Assembly (NCBI RefSeq): GCF_001238275.1
Contig: NZ_LGTB01000044.1
Coordinates: forward strand, 29,838 to 93,837
DNA from: Bradyrhizobium viridifuturi
GTDB lineage: Bacteria > Pseudomonadota > Alphaproteobacteria > Rhizobiales > Xanthobacteraceae
Direction: 5' to 3'
Length of the DNA: 64,000 nt
The translations under genes were made by a program, and so were the position numbers. Below, one piece after another: positions 7,920-15,839 of the stretch. Each line of letters opens with the position of its first letter. The stretch's first letter is position 1. The notes under the pieces are model-generated. The model saw only the letters and a program-made list of their open reading frames with translations, had not been told where the DNA came from and made no database searches.

Positions 7920-8735
7920 TCAACGTGTCCGGTCAGACACGGTCTTCATCGCCGCCGGGACGATGTGGACGATGTGATAATTATGCTCCTGCAGGTACCT
8001 TAGAAAGGCCGGAAGCATCTCGGCGGTCCGCATTTGCGGGTCATGCAGCAGGATAATTCCCTTGCGGTGGCCTTCGAGCCGCCCGGTGAGCAGCTTGAGT
8101 TCCTCCTCGGGGGTCATCTTGTTCCAATCGCTGGCCCAGAAATCGGCTCCGAACACCGCGATACCGCGCTTTTCCAGGCGCCCGAGCAGCGCAGGTGTCG
8201 ACTCGAAATAGGGGAACCGGAAGAACGGCGTGCTCGGGACCGTGCTGGCGGTGCCGCGCAGGGCCATCTGGACCGCTTCGATCCCTCGGTTGATGTTCGC
8301 CTCGGCCTGATCGAGCGGCATCTTGTTGAGATGCGGATGGTCCCAGGTGTGGTAGCCGATAGTGTGGCCGAGGCGGGCGATCTTGCGCACCATGTCGGGG
8401 TGATCAGCCGCGTTGCGGCCGACCATGAAGAAGGTGGCCTGCACGCATTCGGCGGCCAGCGCCGTCAGCACCTTGTCGGTGACACCGGGCGTCGGTCCGT
8501 CGTCGAAGGTCAGCACGACCTCGCCATCCCTGAGCGGCAGGGTCTGCGGGAAGCTCTTCAGCCCGACGCGCGGATAGGTCGCAGGATCGACCTCGAGCAC
8601 ACGCGAGGTGCCGAGCGCATCCTTGCGAAGGCATTCGGCGGCGTGCGCCGTGCCGAACAGCGCACAAGGCGCGAGTGCGAGCAACGTCGCGATGACGTTC
8701 AGGATCGGTCGTGGTGCGCTCGACATATTTCTCAT
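7920..8735 (-). CDS. Secreted polysaccharide deacetylase (second copy)
   Basis: 271 residues. The signal peptide ends near GTAHAAECL. The NodB domain follows with TFDDGPTPG, GHTIGYHTWDHP, FFRFPYFES, FGADFWASDW and ILLHDPQMRTAEM. It is clearly paralogous to the following gene (shared GTSR, FPQTLPL and VHIVPA segments) but lacks the long tail. The two are about 100 bases apart and transcribed together, so they look like an old tandem duplication. The substrate could be exopolysaccharide, capsule or peptidoglycan; the sequence does not decide. Confidence 0.87.
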   Translation of the reverse strand: MRNMSSAPRPILNVIATLLALAPCALFGTAHAAECLRKDALGTSRVLEVDPATYPRVGLKSFPQTLPLRDGEVVLTFDDGPTPGVTDKVLTALAAECVQATFFMVGRNAADHPDMVRKIARLGHTIGYHTWDHPHLNKMPLDQAEANINRGIEAVQMALRGTASTVPSTPFFRFPYFESTPALLGRLEKRGIAVFGADFWASDWNKMTPEEELKLLTGRLEGHRKGIILLHDPQMRTAEMLPAFLRYLQEHNYHIVHIVPAAMKTVSDRTR

Positions 8736-8818
8736 TGCACTGGCCCCCGCCGATTAGGTAATCCGGTCCGCATCAATCAAGCAGTTTTTCACCTCCTGTC
8801 AAACCGGCGAAACACGGC

Positions 8819-10240
8819 ATGGCCGAGAATATCGACGTTGCCGAACCCGCCGAGGCCGACCCGCTCGCCCGGATGCCGATGCGGGACGAGGAGGGCCAGC
8901 TCCGCCCGGAATTCGTCGAGGAGATCACCCGGGCGATCCATGCCGCCGACCGGCCGCTGCTGTGCGAGGTCGTGGCGGAACTGCACGAGGCGGACCTCGG
9001 CGACCTGATTGCGGCGCTGGAGCCGGACGACCGCGTCACCCTGGTCGAGATCACGGGCACCGATTTCGACTTCTCGGCGCTCAACGAGGTCGACGAGACG
9101 GTCCGCGAGGAAATCCTTGAGGAACTCGAGCCGGAGACGGTCGCGGAGGGCGTCCGCGAGCTCGAATCCGATGACGCCGTCGAGCTCCTGGAAAGCCTCG
9201 ACGAGGAGGACCAGGAAGAGATCCTGGAAAAGCTGCCGGCGGCCGAGCGCGAGGACATCGAGCGCAGCCTGCTGTATCCGGAGAATTCCGCCGGCCGGCG
9301 GATGCAGACCGAGTTCATCGCAGTCCCGCCGGACTGGAAGGTCGGGCAGGCGATCGACTACATGCGCGATACGCCCGATCTGCCCGATCGATTTTACGAG
9401 ATCTATGTGGTCGATGCCGACAAGCATCTGCTGGGCGCGGTGCCGCTCGACGTGCTGCTGCGCACGCGCCGCCCGGTTCCGATCGCGGACCTGATCGACG
9501 AGGACCGTCGCCGGGTCTCCGCGCTGGAGGACCAGGAAGAAGTCGCGCGGATGTTCGGCAAGTACAATCTGGTCGCAGCGCCCGTGGTCGACACCATTGA
9601 CCGGCTGGTCGGCGTGATCACCATCGACGACGTCGTCGACGTGATCGAGGAGGAGGCCGACGAGGACCTCAAGGCGCTCGGCGGCGTCACCCATCCCGAA
9701 GAGCTGTCCGACACGGTCTGGACCATCGCCCGCGGCCGCTTCAACTGGCTGCTGGTCAATCTCGCCACCGCGTTCCTGGCCTCGTCGGTGCTCGGCCTGT
9801 TCGAAGGCCAGCTCGAGAAAATGGTGGCGCTCGCGGTGCTGGCGCCGATCGTGGCGAGCCAGGGCGGCAATGCCGCGACCCAGACCATGACGGTCGCGGT
9901 GCGCGCGCTCGCCACCCGCGAGCTCGGTGCGTTCAACGCCATGCGCGTGGTGCTGCGCGAGACCATGGTCGGTCTCGTCAACGGCATCGCCTTTGCGGTG
10001 ATCACCGGCATCGCCGCGGTGGCCTGGTTCAAGATCCCGGGCCTTGGCGTCGTGATCGGGCTTGCGATCATCTGCAACCTGGTTGCCGGCGCGCTCGGCG
10101 GCATCCTGATTCCGATGGTGCTGGAACGGGTGCGCGCCGATCCTGCGGTCGCCTCCGGCACCTTCGTCACGACCGTCACCGACGTGGTCGGCTTCTTCTC
10201 GTTTCTCGGCATCGCCACGTTGTGGTTCGGGCTGAAATAG
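8819..10240 (+). CDS. mgtE: Magnesium transporter MgtE
   Basis: A 473-residue Mg2+ channel/transporter of the inner membrane. The order is that of the family: an acidic N-domain of superhelical repeats (residues 1-145, with ELHEADLGDLIAALEPDD), a pair of CBS domains (about 150-270, with IYVVDADKHLLGAVPL and LVGVITIDDVVDVIEEEA), a connecting helix, and five membrane segments from about 300 to the end, including the pore motif APIVASQGGNAATQT. It is divergent from the deacetylase genes. I see no convincing Mg2+-sensing leader in the 83 bases upstream. Confidence 0.94.
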   Translation: MAENIDVAEPAEADPLARMPMRDEEGQLRPEFVEEITRAIHAADRPLLCEVVAELHEADLGDLIAALEPDDRVTLVEITGTDFDFSALNEVDETVREEILEELEPETVAEGVRELESDDAVELLESLDEEDQEEILEKLPAAEREDIERSLLYPENSAGRRMQTEFIAVPPDWKVGQAIDYMRDTPDLPDRFYEIYVVDADKHLLGAVPLDVLLRTRRPVPIADLIDEDRRRVSALEDQEEVARMFGKYNLVAAPVVDTIDRLVGVITIDDVVDVIEEEADEDLKALGGVTHPEELSDTVWTIARGRFNWLLVNLATAFLASSVLGLFEGQLEKMVALAVLAPIVASQGGNAATQTMTVAVRALATRELGAFNAMRVVLRETMVGLVNGIAFAVITGIAAVAWFKIPGLGVVIGLAIICNLVAGALGGILIPMVLERVRADPAVASGTFVTTVTDVVGFFSFLGIATLWFGLK

Positions 10241-10334
10241 GCCGGCGCCCGAGGGCCGGTTTATCGTTAATCGCGCCTTAACGGGGTTGGCGGATGATGC
10301 TCCTATCTCCAAAGGGGCCATCACGGGGGCCATC

Positions 10335-10655
10335 ATGCAGCGGTTGCGGCTCAAGGCGGACGGACGGATCGTCGAATTGCGCGACGGGCAGGAAATCCCG
10401 CTCGTGCCCGCACACCCGGCCGAGGTGGCGATGCACCCTGCGGTCGCGCGACCCGCGGTGCGGGATCTGCGCCGCCGCGCCCAGCTCACCCAGCTCGAAT
10501 TCGCCGCCAAGCTCGGCGTACCCGTGGAAACCATCCGCAACTGGGAGCAGGGCAAGCGCGCGCCGCGGGGACCCGCTCGCGCGCTGCTCGCCGTGATCGC
10601 GCATTCGCCGGAAACCGTGTTCGCCGCTCTGTCGAGCGAGCCGACCGCCGCTTGA
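10335..10655 (+). CDS. XRE-family helix-turn-helix regulator
   Basis: 106 residues from the ATG at 10335 (GGGGGCC upstream); a TTG at 10287 could add 16. The C-terminal half is a Cro/C1-type HTH: LRRRAQLTQLEFAAKLGVPVE, shown in part, followed by TIRNWEQGKRAPRGPARALL. This resembles HigA/NadS-like antitoxins, but no toxin gene is adjacent, so a stand-alone regulator is as likely. The N-terminal 50 residues show no known domain. Confidence 0.75.
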   Translation: MQRLRLKADGRIVELRDGQEIPLVPAHPAEVAMHPAVARPAVRDLRRRAQLTQLEFAAKLGVPVETIRNWEQGKRAPRGPARALLAVIAHSPETVFAALSSEPTAA

Positions 10656-10726
10656 GCGGGTAGGGCGTTCTTCGCCATCATTGTCAGCGAATAGATCGCG
10701 CCAACGCGCCACATTCGCCGCCGTCG

Positions 10727-10754
10727 TCCTGGCGAAAGCCAGGATCGATAACCA
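10727..10754. repeat. Palindromic intergenic element (hairpin plus ATAACCA)
   Basis: TCCTGGC-GAAA-GCCAGGA (10727-10744) is followed by ATAACCA (10748-10754). The same order, a TCC-rich hairpin followed by ATAACCA, recurs at 34129-34168. It lies between the converging XRE and DUF6428 genes. It looks like a member of an interspersed palindromic repeat family and may also end transcription from both sides. Confidence 0.55.
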
Positions 10755-10785
10755 TGCAGGGGACAGCGGCCCCAGTGATCGGCGT

Positions 10786-11328
10786 TCAGCCGCAGCAAGG
10801 CTGCTTGGCCTTTGGAGCGCAGCAGGATTGCTGTTCCTGCAGCCACCGGTCGCGGGGCTTGCAGCTCGACGGACGCGCCGAGAGATAGACGCAGATCGCG
10901 GTGTCGCCGACGTCCATGCGCTCCGCGCGATAGATTTGCATCGGCCGCACGCCGTCGCTCACCTCAAAGGTCAGCTTGGCCTGCGGATCGAAGCCGACCG
11001 CTTCGTCGACCTTGCGGATGATTGCGAGGAACTTGCCGGCCGGCATATGGCCGCGGTTTTCCTCCTCGATGTCCCAGAGTTGAATGAAGGTCTCGCTCCA
11101 GCTCTCGGGGTTCGCGCCGCAATCGAGTCCTCTGAACGAACCGGTCTTGACCTCGGTCACGTGGTAGCTGGGGCGGACGTCCCGGCCGTCGTAGCTGAAG
11201 ATCAGCTGCTTTTCCTTGTGCGCCTCGAGGCCGGAAAGCAGCGCTTCGGATGAGAGCTCGTCTACCGGAAGCAGGGCGCCGACGATCGATCGGGTATTGG
11301 CAAGCGTGTTCACGGCTGCTATCCTCAT
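10786..11328 (-). CDS. DUF6428 family protein with C-terminal cysteine cluster
   Basis: 180 residues, divergent from arsR with only 34 bases between the two start codons. DUF6428 proteins commonly occur beside arsR in alphaproteobacteria. The core has EAHKEKQLIFSYDGRDVRPS, then YHVTEVKTG. The last 15 residues hold two pairs of adjacent cysteines (SCCAPKAKQPCCG), the kind of soft-metal site that could bind As(III). An ArsR-type operator (11329-11344) abuts its start, so it is probably arsenite-induced. No biochemical function is known to me; a role in arsenic binding or delivery is inference. Confidence 0.8.
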   Translation of the reverse strand: MRIAAVNTLANTRSIVGALLPVDELSSEALLSGLEAHKEKQLIFSYDGRDVRPSYHVTEVKTGSFRGLDCGANPESWSETFIQLWDIEEENRGHMPAGKFLAIIRKVDEAVGFDPQAKLTFEVSDGVRPMQIYRAERMDVGDTAICVYLSARPSSCKPRDRWLQEQQSCCAPKAKQPCCG

Positions 11329-11344
11329 TTCAATGATTATTGAA
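11329..11344. promoter_or_regulatory. Candidate ArsR operator
   Basis: TTCAAT-GATT-ATTGAA is a perfect inverted repeat directly next to the DUF6428 start codon and 19 bases before the arsR start. A single ArsR dimer here would repress both directions. Binding is inferred from symmetry and position. Confidence 0.6.
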
Positions 11345-11362
11345 TTGTAGGATTATCGAAAG

Positions 11363-11722
11363 ATGGACGAGCGTCAAGCCCGAACCGCCTTCGCCGCGCT
11401 GTCGCAGGAAACGCGGCTGCGGATCGTGCGGTTGCTGGTGCAGGCGGGTCCCGACGGAATGGCGGCAGGGGCGATCGCCGAGGCGGTCGCAGCGTCGCCG
11501 TCCAACGTGTCCTTTCATCTGAAGGACCTCGAGCATGCCGGCTTGATCGCGCCGCGCCGTGAGGCGCGTTCGATCATCTATTCGGCGGATTTCACCGGCT
11601 TGAGCGATCTCATCGCCTTCCTGATGAAGGATTGCTGCGCCGGCCACCCGGAAATCTGCGTTCCGGCGCTCGCCGATGCCCAGTGCCGGCCCTCCACGGC
11701 CAAGAAGAAGGCGCGGGCCTGA
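11363..11722 (+). CDS. arsR: Arsenical-resistance repressor ArsR
   Basis: A 119-residue ArsR/SmtB winged-helix repressor that leaves DNA when As(III) binds. The HTH is at about residues 35-65 (AEAVAASPSNVSFHLKDLEH). Unlike plasmid R773-type ArsR, no ELCVCDL-type site is seen in the HTH helix. Instead the cysteines are C-terminal: C91 and C92 (KDCCAGHPEIC) with C99, and another near 108. This resembles the C-terminal triad type described for Acidithiobacillus ArsR, with slightly different spacing. It overlaps the aquaporin gene by one base (ATGA arrangement) and leads the operon. Confidence 0.92.
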   Translation: MDERQARTAFAALSQETRLRIVRLLVQAGPDGMAAGAIAEAVAASPSNVSFHLKDLEHAGLIAPRREARSIIYSADFTGLSDLIAFLMKDCCAGHPEICVPALADAQCRPSTAKKKARA

Positions 11723-12407
11723 TGAGGGAGTTCGACCTGCCACGACGCCTTGCGGCCGAGGGCTTGGTACGTTGCTGCTGGTCGCGACCGTCGTCGGCTC
11801 CGGCATCATGGCCGAGACCCTGACCAAGGACGTCGCATTGGCGCTGCTCGGCAACACGCTTCCGACCGGCGCCATTCTGGTGGTGCTGATCACGATCCTT
11901 GGGCCGGTATCCGGTGCGCACTTCAATCCGGCGGTCACGCTGGTGTTCACGCTCAAGGGCGAGCTTCGTCCGCCGCACGCCGCGCAGTACATCGCGGCAC
12001 AAGTGCTCGGGGGAATCCTGGGCGCAATCATCGCACATGCCATGTTCGGCCTGCCCCTCCTGGAGTTCTCCGCAAAGGCAAGGACGGGATTTCCGCAGTG
12101 GTTTGCGGAATTCGTTGCAGCGTTCGGACTGGTCGCAACGATCATCGGTGGCCTCCGCTTTCGCGAGGCCGCGATTCCATGGCTGGTCGGGCTCTATATC
12201 ACTGCCGCATACTGGTTCACCGCATCAACATCCTTCGCCAATCCGGCGGTCGCGATCGCGCGATCATTCACCGACACGTTTTCCGGCATCCGCGCGCAGG
12301 ACCTGCCGGGCTTCATCGTCGCCGAAGTTTTGGGAGCGATCGTCGCGCTCGCATTCATGACGTGGCTCCTGCGGGGCGCGGAACCGACAAAGGAAGCAAT
12401 CCGATGA
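11722..12407 (+). pseudogene. aqpS: Aquaglyceroporin AqpS (frameshifted near the start)
   Basis: A MIP-family channel. In Sinorhizobium, AqpS lets arsenite made by ArsC leave the cell. The reading starts at ATG 11722 (MREFDLPRRLAAEGL) and breaks near 11767. The next frame continues GTLLLVATVVGSGIMAETL and runs to the stop. Adding one G (GGG to GG in TTGGGTACG) restores 228 residues. Both half-helix motifs are present (HFNPAVT and FANPAVA) with six hydrophobic segments. It sits between arsR and arsC with 1- and 4-base overlaps, an operon position that argues for a working gene and a sequence error. Confidence 0.85.
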
Positions 12408-12826
12408 CGATCACGATCTATCACAATCCCGATTGCGGGACCTCGCGTAACACCCTGGCGATGATCCGACAGAGCGGGGAGGAGCCCGAGATCGTCGAAT
12501 ATCTCAAGAATCCTCCCTCGCGCGACAAGCTTGTCTCGCTGATCGCTGCCATGGGCATGACACCGCGTGCGCTGCTCCGCGAGAAGGGCACGCCCTTCGC
12601 CGCGCTCGATCTCGGCAATCCGAAATGGAGCGACGACGAGCTGATCGATTTCATGATGGCGCATCCGATCCTGATCAACCGGCCGATCGTGGTCTCGCCG
12701 AAGGGCGCGAAACTGTGCCGGCCGTCCGAAGCTGTCCTTGACCTTCTCGCCACCGATATCGGCCAGTTCGTCAAGGAAGACGGCGAAGTGGTATCGCCCA
12801 AGACGCCGGGTGCGCGCGCCGGATGA
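12404..12826 (+). CDS. arsC: Glutaredoxin-type arsenate reductase ArsC
   Basis: 140 residues of the thioredoxin-fold ArsC family, which reduces As(V) to As(III) with glutathione and glutaredoxin. The N-terminal NPDCGTSRNTL carries the catalytic cysteine (C11), and INRPIVVSPKGAKLCRP holds the conserved arginine region. The start ATG at 12404 overlaps the aquaporin stop, and its own stop overlaps the MFS start (ATGA), so translation is coupled. It supplies As(III) for the two exit routes encoded on either side. Confidence 0.93.
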   Translation: MTITIYHNPDCGTSRNTLAMIRQSGEEPEIVEYLKNPPSRDKLVSLIAAMGMTPRALLREKGTPFAALDLGNPKWSDDELIDFMMAHPILINRPIVVSPKGAKLCRPSEAVLDLLATDIGQFVKEDGEVVSPKTPGARAG

Positions 12827-13986
12827 GCCGCCGCGCCGATAACCTGCTGATCGTCGCGCTCGGCACCACGCAAACCCTTGCCTGGGCGTCGAGCTACTAT
12901 CTGCCCGCGATTCTCGCGGACCCGATCGCGCGAGATCTCGGCATATCGACGAACTGGCTGTTCGCCGCGTTTTCGATGGCGCTGGTGATTTCCGGATTGC
13001 TCGGTCCGCGCGTCGGCCGCCAGATCGACCGCATGGGCGGGCGCGAAGTGCTCTGCGCGTCCAACCTTATTCTGGCGTCCGGGCTGATCCTGCTTGGGCT
13101 TGCGCAGGGCGGTGTGCTGATGGCAGTGAGCTGGCTACTGCTCGGCGTCGGCATGGGCCTTGGTCTGTACGATGCGGCCTTCGCTGCGCTCGGGCGCATC
13201 TATGGCGACACCGCGCGCCGCTCCATCACCGGCATCACCTTGATCGCAGGGTTTGCCAGCACGATCGGCTGGCCGCTCAGCGCGTGGGGCCTCTCAACCA
13301 TCGGCTGGCGCTGGACCTGCTTCGGCTGGGCGGCTGCACATGTTCTGATTTGCTTGCCGCTCAATGGCCTCCTGATCCCCAGGCTGAAGCGAGAACACCG
13401 GATCACGGCGGATGCAGCCAACCCGCATATCCCGATCGACCGTGCGATGGTGTTGCTTGCCTTTGCCTTCGCGGCGGCCTGGAGCGTCACGTCGGCGATG
13501 GCCGTGCATTTGCCCCGCATTCTGGAATCACTCGGCGCGACGCAGCCGCAGGCGATCGCGGCGGGCGCATTGATCGGCCCGGCGCAGGTGGCGGCGCGGA
13601 TTGTCGAAGCGAGCCTGCTCAAGCGCTTCCACCCGCTGTGGTCGGCGAGATTGGCCTGCATCACGCATCCGCTGGGTGCGTGCGTCATCGGCCTGTTTGG
13701 CGGTGGCTTCGCGGGAGTCTTCGCTCTGTTGCACGGTGCCGGAAATGGAATCCTGACGATTGCGCGCGGCACGCTGCCGCTGGCGATCTTCGGTCCGAAG
13801 GACTACGGCTACCGCCTGGGGCTGCTCGGTGCACCGTCGCGGCTGTCCCAGGCCATCGCACCGCTGGTTTTCGGTTTCCTGATCTCGCCGCTCGGCGGCT
13901 ACACGCTGGCAGTCACATCGGCACTCAGCGTGGCCGCGCTTCTGGCGCTGTTCGCACTCAAGGCCGAGCCGAAGACCCCATCATAG
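12823..13986 (+). CDS. MFS transporter, probable arsenite efflux ArsK-like
   Basis: 387 residues with about 12 hydrophobic segments and an MFS loop motif (GRQIDRMGGR near residue 65). The N-terminus (ALGTTQTLAWASSYYLPAIL) matches my recollection of the ArsK group from Agrobacterium, which exports As(III) and Sb(III). Position as the last gene of the arsR operon, overlapping arsC by 4 bases, supports this. Substrate assignment is from family and context; a general YbfB/NarK-like MFS remains possible. With AqpS it gives two parallel As(III) exits. Confidence 0.75.
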   Translation: MSRRADNLLIVALGTTQTLAWASSYYLPAILADPIARDLGISTNWLFAAFSMALVISGLLGPRVGRQIDRMGGREVLCASNLILASGLILLGLAQGGVLMAVSWLLLGVGMGLGLYDAAFAALGRIYGDTARRSITGITLIAGFASTIGWPLSAWGLSTIGWRWTCFGWAAAHVLICLPLNGLLIPRLKREHRITADAANPHIPIDRAMVLLAFAFAAAWSVTSAMAVHLPRILESLGATQPQAIAAGALIGPAQVAARIVEASLLKRFHPLWSARLACITHPLGACVIGLFGGGFAGVFALLHGAGNGILTIARGTLPLAIFGPKDYGYRLGLLGAPSRLSQAIAPLVFGFLISPLGGYTLAVTSALSVAALLALFALKAEPKTPS

Positions 13987-14114
13987 ATCTCCACCATGCG
14001 ACCGCGGCGGCGCGAGCGAGCTTCCGGCACAGCGTCATGGGGCTTGCCAGGATAGCCATTTAGCCGTTTTAATCGAGGGATTGCAGCACGCTATTTTTGA
14101 ACCGTGGATTTCCA

Positions 14115-14324
14115 ATGAACGCCATCGAGCAGATCATTGCCGGCTATGTATCGTTGAAGAACCGTCAAGCGCTGCAGGACCTCAGGGACCACCGCCAACG
14201 GCTGTTGGACGGTGTTCAAGCACACAGCGTCCCAGGCTTCAGGCCATCGGTCGTGAATGACACGCTCCGCGAGGAGATCGAGCTCATCGAGGCCGCCTTG
14301 GCTCGCTTCGACGAGGACGCATAG
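14115..14324 (+). CDS. Small hypothetical protein
   Basis: 69 residues from ATG 14115 (a TTG 18 bases upstream is possible). It is mostly helical and polar (LKNRQALQDLRDHRQRLLDG, then LREEIELIEAALARFDED), without Cys or membrane segments. It may be a small conserved protein of the order; I know no function. The following DoxX-like gene is 75 bases downstream. Confidence 0.55.
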   Translation: MNAIEQIIAGYVSLKNRQALQDLRDHRQRLLDGVQAHSVPGFRPSVVNDTLREEIELIEAALARFDEDA

Positions 14325-14399
14325 TTTGCGACCGCGGCGCAAGCCCGGCTGATCATCACTATTCTGGGATTGCGACAGACGACTCCTTGGGAGGTGCTC

Positions 14400-14828
14400 A
14401 TGATCGATCAGAGAACTGCCCCTTATGCTGCCTTGCTGTTGCGCGTGACGATTGCGGGGCTGTTCATCGCGCATCTCTACGGCAAGTGCGTGCTCAAGCC
14501 GATCAGCCTGTGGTGGAACGGCCTTGCCAAGCTCGGTTATCCCGAATGGGTTCTTGGCTATGCCTTGAGCGCCGAATTCGGCGCGGCGGTTCTGCTGCTG
14601 CTTGGCATCTATACGCGCTGGATCAGTATCTACGCGATCCCGATGATGCTCGGCGCAACCCAGTTCTGGATGCAGCGGAAAGGCTATTGGTTCACGGAAG
14701 CGGGCTGGGAGCTGCCGTTCGTCTGGGCGATCATGCTGGCCGTGCAGGCGCTGCTCGGCGATGGCGCGTTTGCAGTGAAGGTTCCGAGGCTGCCCTGGGA
14801 GCGCCGACTTCAAGCAGCCGCGGCCTGA
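14400..14828 (+). CDS. DoxX-family membrane protein
   Basis: 142 residues with four hydrophobic segments (about 8-27, 49-69, 73-90, 105-122). The N-terminus LLLRVTIAGLFIAHLYGK and the region LGYALSAEFGAAVLLLLGIY fit DoxX/SURF4-like proteins, which are small inner-membrane proteins linked in some bacteria to redox or quinone functions. The start is supported by TTGGGAGGTG upstream. It converges on the LysR gene 43 bases away. The exact function is unknown. Confidence 0.72.
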   Translation: MIDQRTAPYAALLLRVTIAGLFIAHLYGKCVLKPISLWWNGLAKLGYPEWVLGYALSAEFGAAVLLLLGIYTRWISIYAIPMMLGATQFWMQRKGYWFTEAGWELPFVWAIMLAVQALLGDGAFAVKVPRLPWERRLQAAAA

Positions 14829-14871
14829 CGGTCGCAATTGGATTGGCGCATGCGTGCGGCGCGCGAGCGCT

Positions 14872-15759
14872 TTACCTGCTGCGGCCGCTGCCCTTCATCC
14901 GCCGAACCGTATCGATGAACGCCTTGATGATCGGGGAGTGGCTGCGCCCGCTGTGATGGGCGATGCTGTACTGGGTCTTGATGGTGCGGTCGCTGATTTC
15001 GAGCGCGCGCAGGTTCGGATGCGGCACGAATTCGAAGTCGGCGACGACGCTGATGCCGAGCCCGCGCTCAACCGCCTTCCAGACGCCTTCGCGGCTTTCG
15101 ATCTCGAATACCGGCTCGATGCTGATGCCCTCGGCCTGCATCGTCGCCTCGAAGGCGCGCCGGGTGGTTGAGCCGCGTTCGCGCAACACGATCGGCTGGT
15201 CGGCAAGTTCGCGCAGCCTGACCGACTTGCGCTTGAACCAGGGGTGATCGCGATTGACGAACACGATCACGCGGTGGGTGCGGTACGGGATCATGGTGAC
15301 GCGCGGGTCTTCGGGCACCTCGGCCAGGATCGCGACGTCGGCCTCGAAGTCGACGATGTGGCGGAAGGTGCGCTCGGAATTGCCGAGCAGGGTCGAGATC
15401 TGCACCTCCGGGTGATCGCGCTTGAAGGCGGCGATGATCTCGGTGGCATGGAACGGCCCGACGGTCGCGACCCTGAGATGGCCCTTGGTCGCCTTGCCGT
15501 GCGCGGCCAACAGGTCGTGGGCCTCATCGCAGAACGTCATGATGCCGCGGGTGATCTCGAACAGCGCGGCTCCGGCCTCGGTGAGCTCGGTATGCCTGGG
15601 CTTCCGGATCAGAAGCTCGACGCCGTAGGTCTCCTCCAGCTCCTTGACCTGGATGGTCAGCGTCGGCTGCCCGACATGGAGCACACGCGAGGCCGCGGTG
15701 AAGCCGCCATGGGCCGCGACCGCATGGAAGGCGCGCAGCTGGCTGAACACTATTGACAT
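14872..15759 (-). CDS. LysR-family regulator of the phosphonate genes
   Basis: 295 residues starting MSIVFSQLRAFHAVAAHGG. A longer frame to 15933 has no family sequence before this Met. The HTH is at residues 18-40 (FTAASRVLHVGQPTLTIQVK) and the LTTR effector domain starts at about residue 90 (LRVATVGPFHATEIIAAF). It is divergent from the Fe-alcohol dehydrogenase/phnA/phnY genes, as in other phosphonoacetaldehyde-phosphonoacetate loci where an LTTR responds to 2-aminoethylphosphonate or related compounds. A perfect inverted repeat overlaps its start codon, which suggests autoregulation. Confidence 0.88.
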   Translation of the reverse strand: MSIVFSQLRAFHAVAAHGGFTAASRVLHVGQPTLTIQVKELEETYGVELLIRKPRHTELTEAGAALFEITRGIMTFCDEAHDLLAAHGKATKGHLRVATVGPFHATEIIAAFKRDHPEVQISTLLGNSERTFRHIVDFEADVAILAEVPEDPRVTMIPYRTHRVIVFVNRDHPWFKRKSVRLRELADQPIVLRERGSTTRRAFEATMQAEGISIEPVFEIESREGVWKAVERGLGISVVADFEFVPHPNLRALEISDRTIKTQYSIAHHSGRSHSPIIKAFIDTVRRMKGSGRSR

Positions 15760-15768
15760 AATCAATAG
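15750..15768. promoter_or_regulatory. LTTR box over the LysR start codon
   Basis: CTATTGA-CATAA-TCAATAG is a perfect 19-base inverted repeat whose centre contains the LysR start codon (complement of 15757-15759). A partial copy (TCAATAG) recurs about 25 bases further towards the Fe-ADH gene. The length and position are typical of LTTR recognition sites. Regulation of both directions is inferred. Confidence 0.6.
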
Positions 15769-15839
15769 AACGCATCCGTAGAATGAATTTGTCAATAGCA
15801 GCCGGTGCCGTAGCTTCGCGCCAAATGGAGGACGCGCGG

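Noticed and set aside
8736..8818. An M-box or other Mg2+ riboswitch before mgtE
   Set aside because: The leader is only 83 bases and shows none of the expected long paired arms.
10335..10655. A toxin-antitoxin pair around the XRE gene
   Set aside because: The HTH resembles HigA-type antitoxins, but there is no toxin-sized gene on either side; mgtE precedes and a repeat follows.
8789..10846. A 685-codon minus-strand open frame across mgtE
   Set aside because: Shadow of mgtE and the XRE gene without recognisable domains.
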